In this document: positions 1 to 8,006 of the stretch, piece after piece
Numbering within the stretch: position 1 is the stretch's first letter
Layout of the letters: every line of letters starts with the position of its first letter
NCBI GenBank assembly: GCA_023231445.1
Contig: JALNVF010000070.1
Location: 1-16,737 of the forward strand
Reading direction: 5' to 3'
Length of the DNA stretch: 16,737 bases
From: Treponema sp.
Lineage (GTDB): Bacteria; Spirochaetota; Spirochaetia; Treponematales; Treponemataceae
Made by a program: the position numbers and the translations under genes
The notes under the pieces: model-generated
The model's input: only the letters and a program-made list of their open reading frames with translations
Database searches by the model: none
What the model was told of the DNA's origin: nothing

Positions 1-208
1 CAGAGCGCCGCGATGTGCCTGCCTCCAAACTTGTCAGTACAGGCGCGTGCAGTTCCGCGCGCCTCATTCACCCGGCTTCTGACGGGCGCTGTTGCGCCCC
101 TGCATACAACGCTCCGCGTCCGCTGGGTGTCAGTGCCATTCATAAAGTTTCCGCCCGCCAGACATGCCCAAGACACGCAGTCGACAATTTACGCTGAGTG
201 CGCTAAGT

Positions 209-373
209 CCTCCTGTATTCCGGGGTTTCCCTGCAGCCCCCGCCGCCCCCGGACCCCTGCGACCCCGCGTCCCTGCGAAAGTGGTACCGCATTTACCCGG
301 GGGCTCGGAGGGGCCTCGGAGGGGCCTCGAAGGGGCTTCCGGCTCGTTGCACTCGACCCCGGAATACAGGAGG
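209..373. repeat. GC-rich element bounded by a perfect 18-bp inverted repeat
   Basis: The arm at 209-226 (CCTCCTGTATTCCGGGGT) is exactly reverse-complementary to 356-373, with 129 bases between. Outside the arms an 11-bp direct repeat, TTACGCTGAGT, occurs at 189-199 and 389-399, exactly 200 bases apart. The interior is very GC-rich and has no plausible reading frame. It could be a small non-autonomous mobile element or a large folded RNA/cruciform. The direct repeats are not adjacent to the arms, so they are not a clean target-site duplication. Confidence 0.6.
300..342. repeat. Short tandem repeat, about four copies of an 11-bp unit
   Basis: The unit GGGGCCTCGGA or a close variant occurs at 300-309 (10 bases), 310-320, 321-331 and 332-342, the last copy being the most diverged. 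It lies inside the GC-rich inverted-repeat element, close to its right arm. No function is evident. Confidence 0.6.
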
Positions 374-1303
374 CATCGTTGTAAACACTTACGCTGAGTA
401 AAGAGGGCAAGACAGGCGGGCGGAAAGCGCCGTTCCCGATTTTCTGCCTGATTCACAATCTAACTTGCCAAGTAAACAGGTAACCGACCGCCGCCCGGAT
501 GCGCCAGCGCATCAGAGCGGCTCATTCTCCCTGCTTTCGATTCATTCACGATATTCACTGAAAACAAGTATCATTCACAAGTGCAAGCCCGGCAGCGTCA
601 GCAGTAACTGCCGCTGCCTCTTTCCCGATTTTTCGCTATGTGAAGAAAGTTTCCTCATGACAGCGTCGTTGAATGTGTTCTGCCCGCGCCGGATACCGTC
701 CGTTCTTTCCGCTTCACGCCGTTCCGCTCCAGTCACTACCGGACTCCGGCGCTCCGTCTTCAGACCGATGTGATGAAAAGCAGCTTCCTGATTTTGACTG
801 CTGATGTCAGTTAAACAAAAAGGTTGTCCTGGAGAACAGGCATCCATAAAATTAAAAAAACCGACCGAACGATACCGGAAAAAATAAACGTAGTACATTA
901 TGCCGATAGTGCTAAATATTTCGGGGAGCGCGTGCGGGGAAAGGTTAAAAAAGCTCAATAATATCAAAAGTCCGCATCGTGCGCATTGCCCACTTTCAGC
1001 ACAAAATATATATCTCCTAATATATAAAGTATATATTATATTCTTTTAAGCGCACAAAGCGCACAGAAAGTAATATATCTAAAATCTGGTAAGTATTGCG
1101 GACGGTTAGCATGTATTGGAAGAAAACCGCGTGCGCATATATGCTTAGAAGCGCACTTTTCCCGCACGAATATGTAATTTTTTTATTTTAGAAGTTCTTC
1201 AGCCGAGCGGAAAGCGTGCATTATCTTACAGGCAGAACGAAGAAGAGGGGTACGGGGATAAACGCGGTGATTGAAAGAGCTCTGGTCTTAAAACTTGCAA
1301 AAC

Positions 1304-1352
1304 TTGACAAAATAAATAACTTGTCATATATTTATCCGTAAAGGATAAATAT
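1304..1352 (+). promoter_or_regulatory. Promoter of the TAC operon with two overlapping operator-like palindromes
   Basis: A perfect -35 TTGACA (1304-1309) is followed after 17 bases by a -10 TATATT (1327-1332), so transcription should start near 1339. Two inverted repeats overlap it. TGACAA (1305-1310) and TTGTCA (1321-1326) span the -35 and spacer. A perfect 10-bp arm ATATTTATCC (1328-1337) and its complement (1343-1352), with loop GTAAA, cover the -10 and the start point. MqsA antitoxins are known to repress their own promoters at palindromes, so autoregulation by the product of 1789-2430 is likely. The binding itself is inferred. Confidence 0.75.
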
Positions 1353-1359
1353 GAATTAA
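1351..1359 (+). other. Two-codon minigene AUG-AAU-UAA before the putative toxin
   Basis: ATG AAT TAA sits one base before the ATG of the next gene at 1361. The only Shine-Dalgarno-like sequence, AAAGGA at 1340-1345, is five bases from this ATG but fifteen from the ATG at 1361. Ribosomes may therefore load on the minigene and reinitiate on the downstream gene, which would keep its translation low. This is inferred from spacing; it could also be chance in AT-rich DNA. Confidence 0.4.
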
Positions 1360-1360
1360 G

Positions 1361-1792
1361 ATGGATTTTGAAAATCCCGAAGAAATATTCAAAAAGTTTC
1401 AAAATTGTTGTATCTCTGCAAGAAAATGTATAGATATTTGGATTTCTGTATATGAGGAGGCATATAGAGATTATAAATTGAAGACTTCGGACGAGATTTT
1501 CGATTTTTTGCTTAATTCGATTGACATTGTTAGTATATGTAAAACTGAGAACTTTAATTATAATCCGAAAGGACCGCCTGTATATGGATATTTATTTTTG
1601 ATAAGAGCGGAAGGCAAAACAAAAGGATATTTGGGCATCATAAAATTGCCACCCAATAAAGGAAAGTACAAGTGGACTATAAAATCGCTGCACAAAGATC
1701 AGGCAGATAAAAGCAGCTGTCAAAGTGAAAGCTGCGTGGAATTTACGAAAGATAGATATATAGAAGGAGCCTCTAACAAGGAAAAGAAATGA
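1361..1792 (+). CDS. Putative toxin of a toxin-antitoxin-chaperone operon, family not recognised
   Basis: A 143-residue, probably cytoplasmic protein with no signal peptide or membrane segment. The N-terminal half (about 1-65) looks helical. Residues about 75-110 look like a small beta sheet (GYLFLIRAEG, GYLGIIKL, KYKWTIKSLHKD). The tail is polar. I do not recognise the family: it is longer than MqsR (about 98 residues) and I cannot align it confidently with MqsR or RelE/HigB. The toxin call rests on position. It is the first gene, its stop overlaps the start of an MqsA-like antitoxin (ATGA at 1789-1792), and a SecB-like chaperone comes third. An in-frame TGA at 1352-1354 rules out a start upstream of 1361. 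Good initiation signals are lacking, as expected if expression is held low. Confidence 0.6.
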   Translation: MDFENPEEIFKKFQNCCISARKCIDIWISVYEEAYRDYKLKTSDEIFDFLLNSIDIVSICKTENFNYNPKGPPVYGYLFLIRAEGKTKGYLGIIKLPPNKGKYKWTIKSLHKDQADKSSCQSESCVEFTKDRYIEGASNKEKK

Positions 1793-2430
1793 AGGAAATG
1801 AAAAGAATCGAGTGTCCGTTATGTGGAACAGTTATGGAGAAAAAAATACAATCTCATACTGTTACAATAGGACTGGGTGAAGATGTTGTTTCTTTGGAAA
1901 GTTATGAATGTCCTGTTTGTCACTTTGAACAGGGTGATAATTCTGCAAATGATAAAATTATGCGTTCCGGTATAGATGCAGCCTCCCAGAAATGTGCTGC
2001 TGAAATATTACAGAAATTCAAATCTGAAAAAATAAGTTTCTCCAAAATTGAAAGAAAATTTCTTTTGCCGTATAGAACGATTTCAAAATGGTATAACAGG
2101 GAAACAAAACCTTCTGCAGCTGCAGTTGCATTGCTCAGAATCATAAATGCTTTCCCATGGATGGAGAAAGCTGCTGAAGCAGGTTTTGAAACGGCAGAAG
2201 CAGCAACGGAAGCAAGAATATATTATTATACGGAGTTTAATAACAACGATAGAGAAATTAATTATGCAGAAAACAGGGAAGGATATATAATTACTGCAAA
2301 CATCAAAAAAGGTCAGGAACCTTCGGAAGAAATGTCAGTTTCTTCCGATAAAAGGCCTGTTTTCATTGGTAATAACAGAAAGTCTGAATATAGATTCAAT
2401 TATAATCTCGGGAAATGTAATGCATTATGA
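1789..2430 (+). CDS. MqsA-like antitoxin (Zn finger plus HTH) with a C-terminal extension
   Basis: A 213-residue protein. The N-terminus carries two CxxC pairs (C9-P-L-C12 and C41-P-V-C44), the YgiT/MqsA-type zinc-binding module. Residues about 65-125 (ISFSKIERKFLLPYRTISKW onward) match the Xre-like HTH of MqsA, which binds operator DNA. Canonical MqsA is about 131 residues. Here some 70 more follow, polar and probably disordered, ending in NYNLGKCNAL. In TAC systems antitoxins carry such a chaperone-addiction (ChAD) tail that is unstable until a SecB-like partner binds it; that role here is inferred. An AAGGA lies shortly upstream. ATGA overlaps join it to both neighbours, implying translational coupling. 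It probably neutralises the upstream product and represses the operon. Confidence 0.8.
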   Translation: MKEMKRIECPLCGTVMEKKIQSHTVTIGLGEDVVSLESYECPVCHFEQGDNSANDKIMRSGIDAASQKCAAEILQKFKSEKISFSKIERKFLLPYRTISKWYNRETKPSAAAVALLRIINAFPWMEKAAEAGFETAEAATEARIYYYTEFNNNDREINYAENREGYIITANIKKGQEPSEEMSVSSDKRPVFIGNNRKSEYRFNYNLGKCNAL

Positions 2431-2828
2431 AAATTAATAATTTTATACTGACACTAAAAAGTATCCAGCTCTTTCATGAAAGAACAGATAAGTTAACAAT
2501 TGACATGACTTCGTGTCAACTCGATGTCCTGAATGTAATTGATAAAACCCATAAATATGTCAGACTGTTAATCCGTATAGATATCGGTGATACAGAAAAA
2601 AACAGAATTGCGCAATTGGTTATTGCATATCAAATGCGTATTGAACTTCCGGAAGATTCAGAAATTAATAAAAAGGAACTGTATCTGCAAATGAAACCAT
2701 TGTATTTTTCTCAGATAAATTCTCTACTTTCTGAAGTATTTCTTCCTCACCTGAATTATGAAGGCCTTGATCAGCTTTATGAAGGAGCTGATTCTGAACC
2801 GGCTGATAAAGATCAACAGCAGGAGTGA
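2427..2828 (+). CDS. SecB-like chaperone of the TAC operon
   Basis: A 133-residue protein resembling SecB in layout: an N-terminal strand (FILTLKSIQLF), central strands (KYVRLLIRIDIG, AQLVIAYQMRIEL), then helices with LYFSQINSLLSEVFLPHLNY and GLDQLYE, which parallel the SecB stretch around FPYARE...FPQLNLAPVNFDALF. The acidic, Gln-rich tail also recalls SecB. It is shorter than E. coli SecB (155). SecB homologues sitting third after toxin and antitoxin define TAC systems such as M. tuberculosis HigBA-SecB and the phage-defence system CmdTAC. There they protect the antitoxin from degradation. The gene overlaps the antitoxin by ATGA. The fold assignment is by eye, without a profile search, so housekeeping SecB activity cannot be excluded, but the context argues against it. 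Confidence 0.7.
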   Translation: MKINNFILTLKSIQLFHERTDKLTIDMTSCQLDVLNVIDKTHKYVRLLIRIDIGDTEKNRIAQLVIAYQMRIELPEDSEINKKELYLQMKPLYFSQINSLLSEVFLPHLNYEGLDQLYEGADSEPADKDQQQE

Positions 2829-2907
2829 TCTACAAGTACACTGAATTACTATTCTGTATTCGATATCAGGCTAATTTTAGACCTCGCTTGTATTTATCAC
2901 CTGAAAA

Positions 2908-2960
2908 TTGTGTTAGCTAGATGAAATAAATGGTATTTTTGTAATAAAAAATAAGAAGGG
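2908..2960 (+). promoter_or_regulatory. Weak promoter candidate and ribosome binding site for the large gene
   Basis: TTGTGT (2908-2913) and TGGTAT (2931-2936) are 17 bases apart and only loosely fit a sigma-70 promoter. AAGAAGGG (2953-2960) is a good Shine-Dalgarno seven bases before the ATG at 2968. The 139-base gap after the TAC operon shows no strong terminator, so read-through from that operon is possible. Confidence 0.35.
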
Positions 2961-2967
2961 CTGGATA

Positions 2968-5900
2968 ATGACTTCTGAAGATAAGAAATTATTTGATAAA
3001 TTGTCATCAGACAGAAAAGATAGTGCAAAAACTCTTGAAAAACGTTCCATGAAGGGAGTAAAAACAAGCGTTATTGAAAAGTATTCAGACCAAGCTCATT
3101 TTGTATATGAGCTTCTTCAAAATGCAGATGACACAGGCGCGACGGAAGTTCATTTTGATTTATTGGATGATAAGCTTATTTTCATTCACAATGGAACTCG
3201 ACACTTTTCTGTTACTGATGTTGAAAAGGAAACGGAAGATTCTGACAATGGTAGACTTGGCGATTTAAATTCAATTACATCTATAGCAAACTCTGCAAAA
3301 GGAAATGAATCAACAATAGGGAAATTTGGAGTAGGATTTAAGGCCGTATTTCAATACACAGAAACGCCATATATTTATGACTCAAATTATAGGTTCAAAA
3401 TCGAAAGGTTTATTGTTCCTGTTGAGTTGCATGATGATTATCCAGGAAGAAAAAGTAATGAAACTGTTTTTGTTTTTCCATTTAATCATGGAAAAAGAAC
3501 AGCAGAAGAGGCTTTTACTGATATAGAAAATAAACTTAGATCTCTTGTATTACCGGTTCTTTTTTTGAACAAATTACAACGAATAACGTTTTCAATTGAA
3601 AACAGTTCTGGCGGAGAATACAGTAAAGAAATAATTAAAAAAATAGATTTTAATAATCTGACTATAGGTAAATTTCTAAAACTAAAACAAAACAATGGTA
3701 CGGAAGATACAGATGAATTAATATGGACTTTTTCACGGGATTGGGATGCTGATCAATTGGAATATACTGTTGGTTTTTTTATCGGAAGAGATAAAGCAAA
3801 GTCTGAAAAAGCAAAAAAAGATATATACAATCTTGCTGCAAGAGTCTATCCTGCATTCTGTTATTTTCCGACTAAAGTATCGACCGGACTGAATTTTTTA
3901 ATACATGCACCGTTTTTATTAACTGACAGCCGTGAGGGTATAAAAGCCGGAGACGAACACAATCATAAAATGATTGATAAACTCGCAGTGCTTGCAGGTG
4001 ATAGTATATTATATTTAAGAGACATTAGTAAAACTTTTGAAAAAAATTTTATTGATGACAATATATTAAATATTTTACCCTATCAACAGTTAACAGGTGA
4101 TAATAAACAATCTATTGATTTTAATCCATTTTTTAATTCTGTATACAATATATTTAGAACAGAAAAAATCATACCGGGAATAAACAATACATTTTCGAAA
4201 GCAAAAGATTCATATCTTCCTGAAAATACTGATGTAGAAAAACTCTTTACGGAAAATATGTTAAAAACATTGACAGAAAATAAAGATGCAAAATGGGGCT
4301 TTGTAGAAGTAAAATCTGGTAATGATAAATATGGCTTTATAGAAGAAATATTAGACAGTGCAAAGTATGATTTTTATGAATATCCAACTATTCTGCAAAA
4401 ACGCTCACGGGTTATTTTCAGTGATTTATTAGGTGCTATTACCAATGATTTTATTGAGAATCAAACTTTCGAATGGTTAAATAGATTCTACAGATATATA
4501 TGTGAAACTAATCAAAGATGCGAGTCTGCTAGGAAATATGCAATTTTCTTAGATGAAAGCAAAAAAGCCGTAGCTGCCTTCGACACGGACAACCACCAAT
4601 GTTTATTTTTGCCGTCAACAAATGTTACAGGTTATATAACGATCAATAAAGATTTGTTACAGCAAAAATATACAAAACAGCTTCTGGATGAATACAAAAT
4701 AACGGAGCCCTCATTAAAAGGTGAAATATATAATAAATTAATACCTCAGTATGGGGATAAAAAAATAAAACCGGATACGATTGAACATTTTAAGAAGTTT
4801 TTATCATTTTATGTAGAATGTTCTATATCGGATAGGTCAGAATTGATTGAAAAATTAAAAAGAATAGAATTTGTCAGATATACTGTAGTTACTGATAAAA
4901 TAGTTTACAGAGGAAAACCTGAATTAATCTATTATCCGGATGAAGAATTAAAAACTTATTTTTCATCAAAGGTTGATACTCGTTTTTTGGATTTGGAGGG
5001 ATATAAATTAGTTGCTGGTGAATCCGGGAAATTTCTTGATGCTTTTTTTTCAGAATTGGGCGTTTCACACTTTCCACGAATAGAGAAAAAGAATTTATCA
5101 ACATATGAGTTTGTGTCGATAGGTGAATATAAAAACATAAAGTTGGAACATTATTCTTCATATTCGCATTTGTTTGAAAGGTATGTTGACGGATGCTCTG
5201 AGATTTTAGATACGATCTGTAGTAAAAAAGATATAAATCTTTCAGTTGTACTTTGGAATATTTTAATTAATATTTTGCAATGTTGTAATATAGATTTTTA
5301 TAATAAATTGCAAGGAGAATTTAATTACGTTTATTATTATGAGCGTGTTCAGATATTTGACTCCAGAAATATTACATGGTTAAGGCATAGAGCGTGGGTT
5401 TTAAATTCAGAAAATAATTTAGTAAGTCCTGATTCAATTACATTCGATGATTTATCTATAAATTATAATACATCTGGGAAATATACTGCGGAGCTAATAA
5501 AATTTCTTGAAATCAGAGAACCCATTAATACTGAAACTATAAATGAATTAAGTGGTAAAGAGAAATACAAATATGAATTAGGTAGTATCGCCAATGAGTT
5601 AGGTATAACGGAGGAGGATCTTCGAGAACTGGCAAGACAAAAGAAAAATAAAAATGATAATAGAGATATAACAGAAATAAATAATGTAAATGAAAATAAA
5701 ATGAGTATTCATCCAGAGTCAAAATCAATTAATAACGATGAGTATAATTATTATCCGAAAGCAGAAGAATCAAATAGTACGGATAAAAAAACTTTTAATG
5801 AAGATATAATCGCTCAAGAAAAAAATGATTTTTTAGTAATGTCTGATATAAGAAATCGCCTGAAGGTAAAGAGAGAACAAATAAAAACTCAGAAAGGAGA

Positions 5901-7995
5901 GAAGGATAAGAAATTTACAGCACTAAATACAGAAAATTTGCAGTCAGAAAGAGAAAATTTAAAAGTTGAAAAAGAAAATATTGATTATGATGAAGATGAG
6001 TATACAAAGCCTCCTGTTGATTATAATAAAAAGCTTGAAAGAGCAAAAAATAAAAGTGCTGATGATTTATACGACCTCGAGAATATGTCCAAATGGCAGG
6101 AGATTGCAACATCAAGTAAAAAATATTCATACATATGGTTTACGGCATTGTTGGAACTTGAAATATATGAGAACAATCAATCAAATTACAATAGCAAAGA
6201 AATTTCAATTACCTTTACAAAGGTTGAACAAGAAGAAGGTTCAGAACGAACTCTCATTTTAAGAGAACCAAGCAGAAATATTCCGCAGTTTATGGAGGAA
6301 CTTGAGAATGTACCTTTGTTATTGACTTTCAGTGATAAGACTAAAAGACTTGAAATAGAAGTAATTAATGTTATGTCATATGTGTTACGAGCAAGACTTA
6401 AACCAAATGAGAATATTAAGGATCTGAAATTCGAAGACGTACGGGAAGCTCATATTGAAGCAAAAAATCCTGTATTCTTGCTTAATGAACTAAAAAAAAG
6501 TTTTTCAGAATTGAAATTTGATAACAAATTTGATATGCAGACAAATCTTTGTGAGAATATTGAATTTATATTTGGACCTCCGGGAACCGGAAAAACGACT
6601 TATCTTGCAAAAAACGTTATTATTCCTTTTATAAAAAACAATGAAAAGGTAAAAGTCCTTGTCTTGACGCCGACAAACAAAGCTGGTGATGTTGTAATAA
6701 ATAAAATTCAACATCAGTCGATTGACGGATCTTATAAAGATTGGCTTGTACGATTTGGAACAACATCTGATGAGAATATTGAAGAGAGTGGTATTTTTAA
6801 AGATAAAAGTTTTAATATTAAGAGTCAAAATAAAAGCGTTGTGGTAACAACAATAGCAAGATTTGCCTATGATTTTTTTATTCCGGATTCATCAACAAGA
6901 GTGTACATAAAGGAAATAAACTGGGATTATATAATTATTGATGAAGCTTCTATGATTTCACTTATAAATATTGTCTATCTTCTTTATAAAAAGACTCCGC
7001 GAAAATTTATTATAGCAGGTGATCCATTTCAGATTGAGCCTATTACAGCGGTAGACATGTGGAAAAATGAAAATATTTACACGATGGTAAAACTTGATTC
7101 TTTTGAAGCTCCACAGACGATTCCACATAAATATCCTGTTCATTTGCTGATGACTCAATACCGAAGTATTCCTGAAATTGGAGAAGTATTTAGTAAATTA
7201 ACGTATGGCGGTATGCTTCAACATGATCGTTCTTCTGAGGGACGAATAAAAATAAATTTAGGCGATAAGCTGATTCTTAAGCCAATAAATATTATTGATT
7301 TCCCAATTAGTGAATATGAAAGTATATATAAGTCTAAAAAACTGAATAACAGCCCATATCATATTTATACAGCATTACTTACTTTCGAATATATAAAATA
7401 TTTTTCAAAGCAAATAAGTATAAATGATTCAAATAATAAAATTTCAATTGGAGTAATAGCACCATACAGAGCTGAATCAGATTTAATTGAAAAACTTTGT
7501 TCAAGATTTGTTTTTGCTAATAATATAACCGTTCAGTGCGGTACTATTCATGGTTTTCAGGGCGATGAATGTAATGTTATTATTGCTGTGTTCAATCCTC
7601 CTCCGAATATTTCAACTTCAAAAGAAATGTTTTTGAATAAGAAAAATATTATTAATGTAGCAATTAGTCGCGCTAGGGATTATTTAATTATTCTTATGCC
7701 GGACAGTGAAAGTGGACTTGGAAAAATGCATGTAATTTCAAAATTGAGAGATTTATGTAGAAAAACTGATTATCAGGAAATAAAATCAGAACAAGTTGAA
7801 AGTATTATTTTCAATGGTAATACAAAATTTATTGAAGGAAATTCATTTGCAACAAGCCATCAAAATGTGAATGTTTACGATACACCGGACAGTCGATACG
7901 AAATCCGAACCGGAGATTCCGCCGTAGATGTTCAAATCCATATAAAGACGAAAATCGTTATAAAAAAAAGACATCCGAAATTCCACGTGGAGTAA
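2968..7995 (+). CDS. Sacsin/Hsp90-type GHKL ATPase fused to a superfamily 1 helicase
   Basis: A 1675-residue protein. N-terminal GHKL ATPase: N-box YELLQNADD with E48, N52 and D55; a sacsin-style IFIHNG (71-76) instead of DxG; and the G-box IGKFGVGFKAVF (117-128). A long middle follows, with an N/K/E-rich, probably flexible linker at about 889-1040. C-terminal SF1 (DNA2/UPF1-like) helicase: Walker A GPPGTGKT (1203-1210), Walker B IIDEAS (1323-1328), GDPFQ (1351-1355), TQYRS (1396-1400), TIHGFQGDE (1526-1534) and VAISRAR (1564-1570). All motifs are present, so both ATPases should work. A tail of about 110 residues contains VNVYDTP and AVDVQIH; I see no nuclease motif. Proteins of this build in mobile islands are often antiviral or nucleic-acid quality-control factors; that role is inference. 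It is AT-rich like the TAC operon, clearly unlike the comM region. Confidence 0.85.
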   Translation: MTSEDKKLFDKLSSDRKDSAKTLEKRSMKGVKTSVIEKYSDQAHFVYELLQNADDTGATEVHFDLLDDKLIFIHNGTRHFSVTDVEKETEDSDNGRLGDLNSITSIANSAKGNESTIGKFGVGFKAVFQYTETPYIYDSNYRFKIERFIVPVELHDDYPGRKSNETVFVFPFNHGKRTAEEAFTDIENKLRSLVLPVLFLNKLQRITFSIENSSGGEYSKEIIKKIDFNNLTIGKFLKLKQNNGTEDTDELIWTFSRDWDADQLEYTVGFFIGRDKAKSEKAKKDIYNLAARVYPAFCYFPTKVSTGLNFLIHAPFLLTDSREGIKAGDEHNHKMIDKLAVLAGDSILYLRDISKTFEKNFIDDNILNILPYQQLTGDNKQSIDFNPFFNSVYNIFRTEKIIPGINNTFSKAKDSYLPENTDVEKLFTENMLKTLTENKDAKWGFVEVKSGNDKYGFIEEILDSAKYDFYEYPTILQKRSRVIFSDLLGAITNDFIENQTFEWLNRFYRYICETNQRCESARKYAIFLDESKKAVAAFDTDNHQCLFLPSTNVTGYITINKDLLQQKYTKQLLDEYKITEPSLKGEIYNKLIPQYGDKKIKPDTIEHFKKFLSFYVECSISDRSELIEKLKRIEFVRYTVVTDKIVYRGKPELIYYPDEELKTYFSSKVDTRFLDLEGYKLVAGESGKFLDAFFSELGVSHFPRIEKKNLSTYEFVSIGEYKNIKLEHYSSYSHLFERYVDGCSEILDTICSKKDINLSVVLWNILINILQCCNIDFYNKLQGEFNYVYYYERVQIFDSRNITWLRHRAWVLNSENNLVSPDSITFDDLSINYNTSGKYTAELIKFLEIREPINTETINELSGKEKYKYELGSIANELGITEEDLRELARQKKNKNDNRDITEINNVNENKMSIHPESKSINNDEYNYYPKAEESNSTDKKTFNEDIIAQEKNDFLVMSDIRNRLKVKREQIKTQKGEKDKKFTALNTENLQSERENLKVEKENIDYDEDEYTKPPVDYNKKLERAKNKSADDLYDLENMSKWQEIATSSKKYSYIWFTALLELEIYENNQSNYNSKEISITFTKVEQEEGSERTLILREPSRNIPQFMEELENVPLLLTFSDKTKRLEIEVINVMSYVLRARLKPNENIKDLKFEDVREAHIEAKNPVFLLNELKKSFSELKFDNKFDMQTNLCENIEFIFGPPGTGKTTYLAKNVIIPFIKNNEKVKVLVLTPTNKAGDVVINKIQHQSIDGSYKDWLVRFGTTSDENIEESGIFKDKSFNIKSQNKSVVVTTIARFAYDFFIPDSSTRVYIKEINWDYIIIDEASMISLINIVYLLYKKTPRKFIIAGDPFQIEPITAVDMWKNENIYTMVKLDSFEAPQTIPHKYPVHLLMTQYRSIPEIGEVFSKLTYGGMLQHDRSSEGRIKINLGDKLILKPINIIDFPISEYESIYKSKKLNNSPYHIYTALLTFEYIKYFSKQISINDSNNKISIGVIAPYRAESDLIEKLCSRFVFANNITVQCGTIHGFQGDECNVIIAVFNPPPNISTSKEMFLNKKNIINVAISRARDYLIILMPDSESGLGKMHVISKLRDLCRKTDYQEIKSEQVESIIFNGNTKFIEGNSFATSHQNVNVYDTPDSRYEIRTGDSAVDVQIHIKTKIVIKKRHPKFHVE

Positions 7996-8006
7996 AAAAA
8001 TTTAAC

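Larger units (their letters stand above)
1..1300. other. Gene-poor accessory DNA, GC-rich then AT-rich
   Basis: I see no convincing gene here. The first 800 bases are GC-rich, and the open frames on both strands overlap one another, are rich in R, P, S and A, lack good ribosome binding sites and match nothing I recognise. From about 840 the DNA becomes AT-rich, with short GCGCAC/GTGCGC words scattered between 979 and 1156. Two structured segments inside it (209-373 and 300-342) are listed separately. A 7-bp hairpin with arms GGCAGCG and CGCTGCC lies near 591-618. The sharp change in composition suggests a patchwork of acquired pieces. Confidence 0.6.

Noticed and set aside
300..342. CRISPR-like array
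   Set aside because: The units are only 10-11 bp, contiguous, without spacers, and no cas gene is present.
13..967. Several overlapping open frames of 60-130 codons on both strands
   Set aside because: They overlap each other in GC-rich DNA, have no good ribosome binding sites or recognisable motifs, and show R/P/S/A-rich composition expected of non-coding frames.
7655..7995. Nuclease domain at the C-terminus of the GHKL-helicase protein
   Set aside because: No PD-(D/E)XK, HNH or PLD motif is visible in the 110-residue tail.
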